Shown here: piece by piece, positions 8,055 through 16,456 of the stretch
How positions within the stretch are numbered: position 1 is the stretch's first letter
Layout: every line of letters starts with the position of its first letter
Assembly (NCBI RefSeq): GCF_026242055.1
Contig: NZ_JAPJDL010000003.1
Span: forward strand, 320,796-384,795
Length of the DNA stretch: 64,000 nucleotides
Direction: 5' to 3'
From: Lentzea sp. NEAU-D7
GTDB taxonomy: Bacteria; Actinomycetota; Actinomycetes; Mycobacteriales; Pseudonocardiaceae
Position numbers and translations under genes: made by a program
The notes under the pieces: model-generated
Database searches by the model: none
Seen by the model: the letters and a program-made list of their open reading frames with translations, nothing else
What the model was told of the DNA's origin: nothing

Positions 8055-9250
8055 CAGTGCTCACCTCCAGCAAAACCCGAGACGTAGTCGAGGAATTCGT
8101 CGCGCTGCGCGTCGAGGACCGGGCTGGCCTCCGCGTACACGTTGCTGAAGATCCGTTCAGCGGGCGGGTCGGGCATGTTCGTGCAGAACTCCCGCAGCTC
8201 CTCGCCCAGCTTGTCGGCGTCCGCCTCGACGCTCTCGAAGAACTCGCTGTCGGCCCACTGCTGGCGGACCAGGTAGACCTTCACGCGCTCGATCGGGTCC
8301 TTGAGCTTCCACATCTCCAGCTCGTCCGACAGCCGGTAGCGCGTCGGGTCGTCGGAGGTGGTGTGGGCGTCCATCCGGTAGGTGAACGCCTCGATCAGGA
8401 TCGGGCCGTTGCCGTGGCGGCACTCGTCCAGCGCCCACTTCGTCACGGCGAGCGTCGCGAGGACGTCGTTGCCGTCGACGCGGATGCCGGGGAAGCCGTA
8501 GCCGCGGGCGCGCTGGTACAGCGGCAGGCGCGACTGGCGCTCGGTGGGCTCGGAGATGGCCCACTGGTTGTTCTGGCAGAAGAAGACGAGAGGCGCGTCG
8601 TAGACCGCGGCCCACACGAAGCCCTCGTGCACGTCACCCTGGCTGGTCGCGCCGTCGCCGAAGAAGCACATGGTGGCTTCTCCCTCGTCGTCGCCGACCT
8701 TGCCGTCGAACTTCTGGCCCATCGCGTAGCCGGCCGCGTTGAGGACCTGGTTGCCGATGACGATCGTGTACGGGTGGAAGCGCTTCTCGACCGGGTCCCA
8801 GGTGCCCTGGTCGGTGCCGCGGAAGATGCCGAGCAGCTCCGTCGGGTTGATCCCGCGCGTCCACGCGATGCCGTGCTCGCGGTAGCTCGGGAACGCCATG
8901 TCCGTCTGGCGCATCGCGCGGCCGGCACCGATCTGCGCGGCCTCCTGACCGAGCAGCGGCACCCAGATGCCGAGCTGGCCCTTGCGCTGCAGGGCGTTCG
9001 CCTCGCGGTCGACCCGGCGGATCAGGACCATGTCGCGGTACAGACCGCGCAGCTCCTCCGCCGTGATGTCGATGTCGAAGTCGGGGTGCTGGACCCGCTC
9101 ACCCTCCGGAGTGAGGAGCTGCACCAGGTCGGCGCCGCCCTCGTCTGTCGCTCGCAAGCCTGCGATCACCTGTTCCGCTGTCGGTTTTGCGGCAGTGGCG
9201 GCCGGCGCTGCGTCCGGCTCAGGGTGCGTCCATTGCTCAGGGGACGACAT
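8054..9250 (-). CDS. bkdA: 2-oxoacid dehydrogenase E1 alpha subunit
   Basis: 398 aa; first gene of the operon. It contains the thiamine-diphosphate binding motif GDGATSQGDVHEG running to CQNNQ, and the E1alpha core QRKGQLGIWVPLLGQEAAQIGAG. The ATG at 9250 has a strong GAGGAGAAGG upstream; upstream in-frame extension is unsupported. It decarboxylates the 2-oxoacid and passes the acyl group to the E2 lipoyl arm. The three-gene order alpha-beta-E2, with an acyl-CoA dehydrogenase about 7 kb away, favours branched-chain oxoacids. Confidence 0.92.
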   Translation of the reverse strand: MSSPEQWTHPEPDAAPAATAAKPTAEQVIAGLRATDEGGADLVQLLTPEGERVQHPDFDIDITAEELRGLYRDMVLIRRVDREANALQRKGQLGIWVPLLGQEAAQIGAGRAMRQTDMAFPSYREHGIAWTRGINPTELLGIFRGTDQGTWDPVEKRFHPYTIVIGNQVLNAAGYAMGQKFDGKVGDDEGEATMCFFGDGATSQGDVHEGFVWAAVYDAPLVFFCQNNQWAISEPTERQSRLPLYQRARGYGFPGIRVDGNDVLATLAVTKWALDECRHGNGPILIEAFTYRMDAHTTSDDPTRYRLSDELEMWKLKDPIERVKVYLVRQQWADSEFFESVEADADKLGEELREFCTNMPDPPAERIFSNVYAEASPVLDAQRDEFLDYVSGFAGGEH

Positions 9251-9604
9251 GCGCCTTCTCCTCTGTCTTCTCCGACCGCCTGATCGCTCGTGACGACCTC
9301 GTGCGGCGACGTCGGCGGTCGCCGCCAACCCTGTGGGGCCGGAGGCAGCCGTCGACGGTGACGGTGGCTTACGACCACATCCTGACACGGCCTCACCCGA
9401 GTTGGTGAGACCCGTCCCACTTCGTAACACACGAGTCAACGTTCTGATCAGCGACAACAGTCGGAGGTTCGACCTTTTGTCCTCCGACTAGGCCGTCCGA
9501 TTACCGGACGCCGATGTCCCGGTTACCGATCGTTAACTTAGCTGCGGGCCTCGGAGTAGAGGCTACGGACGCGAGCGGAGGCGGAGTCGTGACAGGATCG
9601 AGAG
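9251..9604. promoter_or_regulatory. divergent intergenic region with two dyads
   Basis: 354 bp between the E1alpha start (minus) and the M20 peptidase start (plus). No gene seen. A 9-bp perfect inverted repeat AGTCGGAGG/CCTCCGACT lies at 9459-9467 and 9481-9489. A second dyad CGTCCG-ATTAC-CGGACG lies at 9494-9510. AT-richer sequence around 9520-9540 (CGTTAACTTA) could hold a promoter for the plus-strand gene. The regulator is unknown. Confidence 0.45.
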
Positions 9605-11023
9605 GTGGACCGCTCAGTTGTGACCAGCACTGTCAGGGCGCTCTGGGACGACGACATCGTCCCGAGCCTGTCTCAGCTCGTCGCTGTGCCGGCGATCTCG
9701 CCCGCGTTCGATCCCGCCTGGGAAGAGCACGGCGAACTGGCCGCCGCGATCGAGCACGTGCGCCTCTGGATCGAGTCACGCGCACTCCCCGGAGCGACGC
9801 TGGAAGTCGTCCAACTGGCGGGACGTACGCCGCTCCTGCTGGTCGACGTGCCCTCATCCGGTAACTCGTCCGACGACACGGTGTTGCTCTACGGACACCT
9901 CGACAAGCAACCGCCGGTCGGCGGCTGGGGTGAAGGCCTCGGTCCGTGGACCCCGGTTCTGCGTGACGGACGTCTCTACGGCCGCGGCTCGGCCGACGAC
10001 GGTTACTCCGGATATGCCGCAATCGCCGCTATTGAGGCCGTGCGTGCCGCCGGTGGTTCCCACGCCCGTTGCGTCGTGCTGCTGGAGACCGGCGAGGAGT
10101 CGGGTTCGCCCGACCTGCCCGCCTACCTGGAGCACCTGTCCGATCGCCTCGGCCGCGTGTCGCTCGTCGTGTGCCTCGACTCGGGCGGCTCCGACTACGA
10201 CCGCATGTGGCTGACGACGTCGCTGCGCGGCCTGGTGCAGGTCACGGCCACCGTGCGGGTGCTGGACGGCGGCCTGCACTCCGGCATGGCGTCCGGCATC
10301 GTGCCGTCGTCGTTCCGGATCGCGCGGGTGCTGCTCGACCGGCTGGAGAACTCGGAGACCGGCGAGGTCCTCGTGCCGGAGATGCACGTCGAGATCCCGG
10401 CCGGCCGGCTGGCCGAGGTCCGCGAGGCCGTCGAGGCCGCGCCGGGCGCCCTGTGGGGTGCGGTGCCGCGCGTCGGTGACCTGCGGCCGATGTCCGACGA
10501 CGAGGTCGAGCTGGCGCTGAACTCGGGCTGGCGGCCGACCCTGTCCGTGACCGGCGCCGAGGGCCTGCCCCTGCCGGACGACGCGGGCAACGTGCTGCGC
10601 CCGTTCACGACGCTCGTGCTGTCGTTCCGCCTGCCGCCGACGGCCGACGCCGCCGCGGCCCTGGAGGCCGTCAAGCAGAAGCTCACCACCGACGTGCCCT
10701 ACGGCGCGACCGTGGAGCTCACGCGGGTCGAGTTCGCGGACGGCTGGAACGCGCCTGAGCTCGCGCCGTGGCTCTCGCAGGTGCTGGACGACGCCGGCAA
10801 GGACGTGTTCGGCGCGCCCTGGCGGACCGTGTCGCTGGGCGGCTCGATCCCGTTCATGGGGCTGCTGCACGAGGCCTACCCGGACGCGCAGTTCGTGGTG
10901 ACCGGGGCGGTCGGGCCCGACTCCAACTGCCACGTGCCCGACGAGTGGCTGCACCTGGCGCACGCTGCCCGGATCACCGAGGCCGTGGCGCTCGTCCTCG
11001 ACTCGCACTCGAAGCAGAGCTGA
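9605..11023 (+). CDS. M20-family metallopeptidase (dipeptidase/deacylase type)
   Basis: 472 aa cytosolic dinuclear-zinc hydrolase of the M20/M25/M40 superfamily. Metal and catalytic segments are in order: LLYGHLDKQP (His and catalytic Asp), GRGSADDGYSG (bridging Asp), LLETGEESGSPDL (catalytic Glu-Glu) and VCLDSGGSD. The inserted dimerisation domain follows LHSGMASG. Near the C-terminus SNCHVPDEWL carries the last zinc His. No signal peptide. Length fits the family. The GTG at 9605 is used; it has only a weak GA-rich upstream stretch. Substrate is unknown; a dipeptidase is most likely. Confidence 0.88.
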   Translation: MDRSVVTSTVRALWDDDIVPSLSQLVAVPAISPAFDPAWEEHGELAAAIEHVRLWIESRALPGATLEVVQLAGRTPLLLVDVPSSGNSSDDTVLLYGHLDKQPPVGGWGEGLGPWTPVLRDGRLYGRGSADDGYSGYAAIAAIEAVRAAGGSHARCVVLLETGEESGSPDLPAYLEHLSDRLGRVSLVVCLDSGGSDYDRMWLTTSLRGLVQVTATVRVLDGGLHSGMASGIVPSSFRIARVLLDRLENSETGEVLVPEMHVEIPAGRLAEVREAVEAAPGALWGAVPRVGDLRPMSDDEVELALNSGWRPTLSVTGAEGLPLPDDAGNVLRPFTTLVLSFRLPPTADAAAALEAVKQKLTTDVPYGATVELTRVEFADGWNAPELAPWLSQVLDDAGKDVFGAPWRTVSLGGSIPFMGLLHEAYPDAQFVVTGAVGPDSNCHVPDEWLHLAHAARITEAVALVLDSHSKQS

Positions 11024-11101
11024 CCCCGCTTTTAGTGAGGTAGGACTCAGACCACACCCGGGCCCGACCGGCCGTCCGACCTGGTGTCCCACACTGGGGT
11101 G

Positions 11102-13756
11102 ATGGGCGAACATGCGGAACGGGCGCGTCTCGCGGAGTCGGACACACCGACTTCGCCGTGGCGGCTGTGGGGGCCGTACCTGTCGGGTCGCCAGTGGGGC
11201 ACGGTCCGCGAGGACTACTCGCCCGAGGGTGACGCGTGGGCGTCGTTCCCGTTCGACCACGCCCGCTCGCGCGCCTACCGCTGGGGCGAGGACGGCATCG
11301 CCGGCATCTGCGACGTGCACGGGTTCATGAACTTCGCCGTCGCCCTGTGGAACGGCAAGGACCCGATCCTCAAGGAGCGGTACTTCGGCCTCACCAACGA
11401 CGAGGGCAACCACGGTGAGGACGTCAAGGAGCACTGGTGGGTGACCGACGGGACACCCACCCACTCCTGGATGCAGGTCGTCTACCGGTACCCGCAGCGC
11501 GAGTTCCCGTACGACCGGCTGCGCGAGATGGCGCGCCACGCGGGCCGGGAGAACCGCGAGCCCGAGCTGAGCGACACCGGGGTGCTCGACGAGAACCGGT
11601 TCTTCGACGTCCAGGTCACCTACGCGAAGGCCGAGACGGACGACATCTGCATCGAGATCAGCGCGACGAACCACGGGCCCGAGGACGCGCCGCTGCACCT
11701 CCTGCCGCAGCTGTGGTTCCGCAACACGTGGGCGTGGGGCCGCGACCAACGGCCGTGTCAGCTCGTCGCGAGCACCACGGCCGGACGCAAGGTCACGGCC
11801 GACCACGGCAACCTCGGCCGGTACACGCTGCACCTGGACGACTCGCCGTCGATGCTCATGACGGACAACGAGACCAACGAGGTGTCGCTCTTCGGGGCCG
11901 AGCGCAACCCGTCGCCGTGGACCAAGGACGGCATCTGCGACTACGTGGTGCGTGGCAGCACGAGCAGCTGTCAGGTCGTGGGGCCGGACGACGCCGGCGT
12001 GGCGGGCACCAAGTTCGCGGCCTGGTACTCGTTCGACCCCGTGGAGCCGGGCGAGACCGTGACGATCCGGCTGCGGCTCCTCGGCGGCGACGGGCACCTG
12101 GACCCGTTCGGGCCGAGCTTCGAAGAGACGATGCGGCAGCGCCAGGTCGAGGCCGACGAGTTCCACGACGCCATCGCGCCGCAGGTCGGGCCCGAGGAGA
12201 AGCACGTGCTGCGGCGCGCGCTGGCGGGTCTCATGTGGACCAAGCAGCACTACCGGTTCCGCACCCGCGACTGGCTCGACGGCGATCCGACGAAGCCCGA
12301 AGCGCCCAGCTCAAGACGTACGCCCGAAGCCCGCAACGTGCACTGGCGGCATCTGGACGTCGCCGACGTGATCTCGATGCCGGACGAGTGGGAGTACCCG
12401 TGGTTCGCGGCGTGGGACCTCGCGTTCCACACCATCCCGTTCACGCTGGTCGACCCGGCGTTCGCGAAGGAGCAGCTGCTGCTGTTCTGCCGTGAGTGGA
12501 TGATGCACCCGAACGGCCAGATCCCCGCCTACGAGTGGGAGTTCGGCGACGTCAACCCGCCGGTGCACGCGTGGGCGGCGTTGCAGGTCTACCGCGCGGA
12601 CGGCAGCAGGGACCGCGGGTTCCTCGCCAAGATCTTCCACAAGCTGCTGCTCAACTTCTCCTGGTGGGTCAACCGCAAGGACGCCGACGGCAGCTACCTG
12701 TTCGAGGGCGGGTTCCTCGGCATGGACAACATCGGGCCGGTCAACCGGTCCGAGCCGATGCTGGGCGAGTGGCGGCTGGAGCAGTCCGACGCCACGTCGT
12801 GGATGGCCGCGTACAGCCTGCACCTGATGCAGATCGCGCTGGAGCTGGCGCGCGACGACGAGTCCTACGAGGACGTCGCGACGAAGTTCGTCGAGCACTT
12901 CCTGTCGATCGCGGAGGCGTTCACGCACTTCGGGTCGCACGGCGGCGGCATCTGGCACGACGAGGACGGCTTCTGCTACGACCGCGTCTCGCGGCGCGGC
13001 CCCGGCGGCGGTGTCGAGTCCGAGCCGGTGCGCGTGCGGTCGATGGTCGGCCTGATCCCGCTGCTGGCCGGCGCCGTCCTCGAACCGTGGGTGCTCGAAG
13101 AGCTGCAGGGGTTCACGAGCCGGCTGGAGCACCTGCTCAAGCGACGGCCCGAGCTGCGGCAGTTCATCACGTTCCACTACGAGCGCGGCGCGTTCGTGTC
13201 GCTGCTCGACGAGCACAAGCTCAAGCGCGTCCTGCACCGGATGCTCGACGAGCAGGAGTTCCTGTCGCCGCACGGCATCCGCAGCCTCTCCGCGGCCCAC
13301 CGCGAGGGCCTGGAGGTCAAGGTCGCGGGCCAGGACCACCGCATGGGCTACGAGCCGGGCGAGTCGCACACGCCGATGTTCGGCGGCAACTCGAACTGGC
13401 GCGGCCCGGTCTGGCTGCCCACCAACGCGCTGCTGGTGGAGGCTCTGCGCACGGTCTGCGCGTTCCACGACGGCATGTTCCAGGTCGAGATGCCGACGCA
13501 CTCCGGGCGCTGGGTCACCGCGGGTCAGGCTGCCGACGAGCTGAGCGACAGGCTCGTCGGGCTCTTCCTGCCCGACCACGACGGCCGCCGGCCGTCGGAC
13601 GGCAAGCGGATCGAGGCGTCCGAGTCACCTCTTTGGCGCAGGCACGTCACCTTCAGCGAGTACTTCGACGGGGACACCGGCGAGGGTCTCGGGGCCACCC
13701 ACCAGACCGGCTGGACCGCTCTGGTGGCGGGTCTGCTGGCCGAAAGAACACGCTGA
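11102..13756 (+). CDS. GH63-type glucosidase (MGH1-like)
   Basis: 884 aa. It resembles the large bacterial glucosidases related to mannosyl-oligosaccharide glucosidase (GH63). An N-terminal beta-sandwich region (WRLWGPYLSGRQWGTVREDYS) is followed by an (alpha/alpha)6 barrel with EYPWFAAWDLAFHTIPF, NGQIPAYEWEFGDVNPPVHAWA and a C-terminal NSNWRGPVWLPTNALL. The WEFGDVNPP and WDLAFHT segments line the active site in this family. ATG 11102 is preceded by a TGGGG stretch; GTG 11084 would add six residues. No signal peptide, so likely cytosolic alpha-glucan or glucoside metabolism. Confidence 0.86.
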   Translation: MGEHAERARLAESDTPTSPWRLWGPYLSGRQWGTVREDYSPEGDAWASFPFDHARSRAYRWGEDGIAGICDVHGFMNFAVALWNGKDPILKERYFGLTNDEGNHGEDVKEHWWVTDGTPTHSWMQVVYRYPQREFPYDRLREMARHAGRENREPELSDTGVLDENRFFDVQVTYAKAETDDICIEISATNHGPEDAPLHLLPQLWFRNTWAWGRDQRPCQLVASTTAGRKVTADHGNLGRYTLHLDDSPSMLMTDNETNEVSLFGAERNPSPWTKDGICDYVVRGSTSSCQVVGPDDAGVAGTKFAAWYSFDPVEPGETVTIRLRLLGGDGHLDPFGPSFEETMRQRQVEADEFHDAIAPQVGPEEKHVLRRALAGLMWTKQHYRFRTRDWLDGDPTKPEAPSSRRTPEARNVHWRHLDVADVISMPDEWEYPWFAAWDLAFHTIPFTLVDPAFAKEQLLLFCREWMMHPNGQIPAYEWEFGDVNPPVHAWAALQVYRADGSRDRGFLAKIFHKLLLNFSWWVNRKDADGSYLFEGGFLGMDNIGPVNRSEPMLGEWRLEQSDATSWMAAYSLHLMQIALELARDDESYEDVATKFVEHFLSIAEAFTHFGSHGGGIWHDEDGFCYDRVSRRGPGGGVESEPVRVRSMVGLIPLLAGAVLEPWVLEELQGFTSRLEHLLKRRPELRQFITFHYERGAFVSLLDEHKLKRVLHRMLDEQEFLSPHGIRSLSAAHREGLEVKVAGQDHRMGYEPGESHTPMFGGNSNWRGPVWLPTNALLVEALRTVCAFHDGMFQVEMPTHSGRWVTAGQAADELSDRLVGLFLPDHDGRRPSDGKRIEASESPLWRRHVTFSEYFDGDTGEGLGATHQTGWTALVAGLLAERTR

Positions 13757-13997
13757 CCAGCGCTGTCGTGATCAAATCCTGATCAAGGACACGCTCACAG
13801 ATGGTTATCATTCGTGCGCAATACGTGAAGATGTTGTGTGATCTGGGCCAAATCGCGCAAGATTCTGTGCCCCAACGCCCGATTTGACGCAAAATCATTG
13901 CAAGGCAGTGGCCTGTAACACCCACGTGCTGTCCACCGCGTCACCCGAGTGGCAGGATCCCGTTCACTCGTCCGCGACAGTTACGAGGAGTGACGCA
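13757..13997. promoter_or_regulatory. intergenic region upstream of amino-acid ABC operon
   Basis: 241 bp, clearly AT-richer than its surroundings, and no ORF was recognised. It should contain the promoter for the ABC importer operon. Short repeated motifs are visible (GATCAAATCCTGATCAAGG near 13770; CGCAAAATC and CGCAAGATT-like words at 13850-13900). No convincing -35/-10 pair could be assigned. Confidence 0.4.
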
Positions 13998-14816
13998 GTG
14001 GCTCGTCGACCCAGGCACGTGCTCGCCCTACTGCCCGCAGCGGCCCTTGCGCTGACCGCGCTCGCCGGATGCGCGACGAGCACCAACAGCGGCGGTGGCA
14101 CCACCGACGGTGGGATCAAGCTTGTCAAGGAAGGCAAGCTCGTCACCTGCACCCACCTGTCCTACAAGCCGTTCCAGTACACCGACGGCGACAAGACCGT
14201 CGGCTTCGACGTCGATCTGGTCGACCTGATCGCCGAGGAGCTGAAGGTCAAGCAGGAGATCTTCGACACCCAGTTCGAGACGATCACGTCCGGCGCGAGC
14301 TTCAACGCGAACCAGTGCGACGTGGCCGCCGCGGGTATGACCATCAAGGAGGAGCGGAAGCAGTCGATCGACTTCTCCGACCCCTACTTCGAGGCCACCC
14401 AGGCGCTGCTGGTCAAGAAGGACTCGCCGATCAAGTCGCTGGCGGACCTCAAGGGCAAGAAGATCGGTGTCCAGCAGGACACCACCGGTGAGATCTACGC
14501 CAACGACAACAAGGCCGCCAACGGCTACGAGGTCATCCAGTTCGAGGACCTCCCGCTGATGGAGACGGCCGTGCGCACCGGTGCCGTCGACGCCGCGATC
14601 AACGACAACGGCGTGCTCTTCGACTACGTCAAGGAGTTCCCGGACACCGCGGTCTCCGCCGAGTTCCAGACGAACGAGCAGTACGGCATCGGCGTGAAGA
14701 AGGGCAACACCGCGCTGCTGGCCAAGGTCAACGAGGTCCTGAAGAAGGCCAAGGAGAGCGGCAAGTACGACGAGATCTACGAGAAGTGGTTCGGCAAGAA
14801 GCCGGCGAAGAAGTAG
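13998..14816 (+). CDS. amino-acid ABC transporter substrate-binding lipoprotein
   Basis: 272 aa. Signal peptide with lipobox LAGC, lipidated Cys25, then a Ser/Gly-rich tether. The mature part is a family-3 periplasmic binding protein: KLVTCTHLSYKPFQYTDGDKTVGFDVDLVDLIAEEL, then AAGMTIKEERKQSIDFSDPYF. The type matches glutamate/glutamine/polar amino-acid receptors (GluB-like). GTG 13998 is chosen because GAGGAG lies 7 bp upstream and the signal peptide starts here. First gene of a three-gene importer operon; a hairpin after it may set higher receptor dosage. Confidence 0.92.
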   Translation: MARRPRHVLALLPAAALALTALAGCATSTNSGGGTTDGGIKLVKEGKLVTCTHLSYKPFQYTDGDKTVGFDVDLVDLIAEELKVKQEIFDTQFETITSGASFNANQCDVAAAGMTIKEERKQSIDFSDPYFEATQALLVKKDSPIKSLADLKGKKIGVQQDTTGEIYANDNKAANGYEVIQFEDLPLMETAVRTGAVDAAINDNGVLFDYVKEFPDTAVSAEFQTNEQYGIGVKKGNTALLAKVNEVLKKAKESGKYDEIYEKWFGKKPAKK

Positions 14817-14829
14817 CGATCTCGAGCTG

Positions 14830-14856
14830 ACGGGGCGGCGGATCACGCCGCCCCGT
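14830..14856 (+). terminator. intercistronic hairpin after binding-protein gene
   Basis: A perfect 11-bp stem ACGGGGCGGCG/CGCCGCCCCGT with loop GATCA, between the receptor gene and the permease gene. No T-run. In importer operons such hairpins usually attenuate or protect the 3' end so that the receptor outnumbers the permease; that role here is inferred from position. Confidence 0.7.
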
Positions 14857-14890
14857 TCGCGTCCGAACCACATCCGCTAGGAGTCGTACC

Positions 14891-15688
14891 ATGGCGCTGT
14901 CCAAGCGCAAGCGGGCCGAATACTTCCGTTACTCGCAATACACGCTGCTCGTCGTCATCGCCCTGGTGATCGCGTTCCTCGCCGACTGGGAGCAGATCCG
15001 CACGGCGTTCTTCAACTTCAAGACGATGGGGGAGATGTTCCCCAACGTCATCACCATCGCGTTGAAGAACACGCTCATCTACACCGCACTCGGCTTCGCC
15101 TTCGGCCTCGCGCTCGGCCTCGTCCTCGCGTTGATGAAGCTCTCGTCGATCGCGCCGTACCGGTGGATCGCGACGATCTACATCGAGTTCTTCCGCGGCA
15201 TCCCGGCGCTGCTGGTGTTCATCGGCCTGGCGTTCGGCGTGCCGCTGGCGTTCCAGATCCAGTTCGACATCTACTCCACGGTCATGCTGGCGCTCGGCAT
15301 CGTCGGCGCCGCCTACATGGCCGAGACCATCCGCGCCGGCATCCAGGCCGTGCCGAAGGGGCAGGTCGAGGCCGCGCGTTCGCTGGGCATGTCCCAGGGC
15401 CGGGCGATGATCACCATCGTGATCCCGCAGGCCTTCCGGATCATCCTGCCGCCGCTGACCAACGAGCTGATCCTGCTGACCAAGGACTCCTCGCTGATCT
15501 ACATCATCGGCCTGGCCCGCGACCAGTACGAGCTGACGAAGTTCGGGCGGGAGACGCTGAGCCGCAGCCCGTCGCTCACCCCGATCCTCGTCGTCGGTCT
15601 GTGCTACCTGATCATCACGTTGCCTCTCGGGTACCTGTCCAGGTACCTGGAGCGCCGCTCCGGCGGGAAGAAGGTGTCCGTCCTGTGA
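14891..15688 (+). CDS. amino-acid ABC transporter permease
   Basis: 265 aa His/Glu/Gln/Arg/opine-type permease with about five membrane helices. The conserved EAA cytoplasmic loop is present ([21 protein letters not shown]), which docks onto the ATPase. AGGAG is 7 bp before the ATG. Only one permease gene is present, so the channel may be a homodimer, unlike GluC/GluD systems. It overlaps the ATPase gene by 4 bp (GTGA). Confidence 0.92.
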   Translation: MALSKRKRAEYFRYSQYTLLVVIALVIAFLADWEQIRTAFFNFKTMGEMFPNVITIALKNTLIYTALGFAFGLALGLVLALMKLSSIAPYRWIATIYIEFFRGIPALLVFIGLAFGVPLAFQIQFDIYSTVMLALGIVGAAYMAETIRAGIQAVPKGQVEAARSLGMSQGRAMITIVIPQAFRIILPPLTNELILLTKDSSLIYIIGLARDQYELTKFGRETLSRSPSLTPILVVGLCYLIITLPLGYLSRYLERRSGGKKVSVL

Positions 15689-16452
15689 GCGAGATTTCCG
15701 TTGAGATCACCGGGCTGAAGAAGTCGTTCGGCTCGTTGGACGTCCTCAAGGGCATCGACGTCACCGTCAACCGCGGTGACGTGGTCTGCATCATCGGCCC
15801 GTCCGGTTCCGGCAAGTCGACGCTGCTGCGCTGCGTGAACCTGCTCGAAGAGCCGAACGACGGCAAGATCGTCGTCAACGGTGTCGAGCTGACCGACCAC
15901 GACGTCGACATCGACCGGGCGCGCACGAAGATCGGCATGGTCTTCCAGTCGTTCAACCTGTTCTCGCACCTGAACGTCCTGGCCAACCTCACCGTCGCGC
16001 AGCGCAAGGTGCTCAAGCGCGGCGAGAAGGAGGCGCAGGAGATCGCCCTGCGCAACCTCGACCGGGTCGGCCTGAAGGAGAAGGCCAACTCGATGCCCGC
16101 GCAGCTCTCCGGCGGCCAGCAGCAGCGCGTGGCGATCGCCCGCGCGCTGTCGATGGACCCCGACGTGATGCTGTTCGACGAGCCCACCTCGGCGCTCGAC
16201 CCCGAGCTCGTCGGTGACGTGCTGGGCGTGATGCGCCAGCTCGCCGACGAGGGCATGACGATGCTGGTCGTGACGCACGAGATGCAGTTCGCCCGCGAGG
16301 TCGCCGACAAGGTGATCTTCATGGACGGCGGCTACATCGTCGAGGAGGGCCCGGCGGCCGAGGTGATCGGCAACCCGCAGGAGCCGCGCACCCAGGAGTT
16401 CCTGGCGCGCGTGCTCGACCCGACGCACCACGGCCCGAGCGACCCGGCCTAG
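15685..16452 (+). CDS. amino-acid ABC transporter ATP-binding protein (GlnQ/GluA-like)
   Basis: 255 aa. Walker [11 protein letters not shown]-loop VFQSFNLF, signature LSGGQQQR, Walker [13 protein letters not shown] and H-loop THEM are all present, so a competent ATPase of the polar amino-acid uptake family. GTG 15685 is fixed by the GTGA overlap with the permease stop. The beta-solenoid membrane protein gene begins 4 bp downstream. Confidence 0.93.
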   Translation: MSEISVEITGLKKSFGSLDVLKGIDVTVNRGDVVCIIGPSGSGKSTLLRCVNLLEEPNDGKIVVNGVELTDHDVDIDRARTKIGMVFQSFNLFSHLNVLANLTVAQRKVLKRGEKEAQEIALRNLDRVGLKEKANSMPAQLSGGQQQRVAIARALSMDPDVMLFDEPTSALDPELVGDVLGVMRQLADEGMTMLVVTHEMQFAREVADKVIFMDGGYIVEEGPAAEVIGNPQEPRTQEFLARVLDPTHHGPSDPA

Positions 16453-16456
16453 CTGC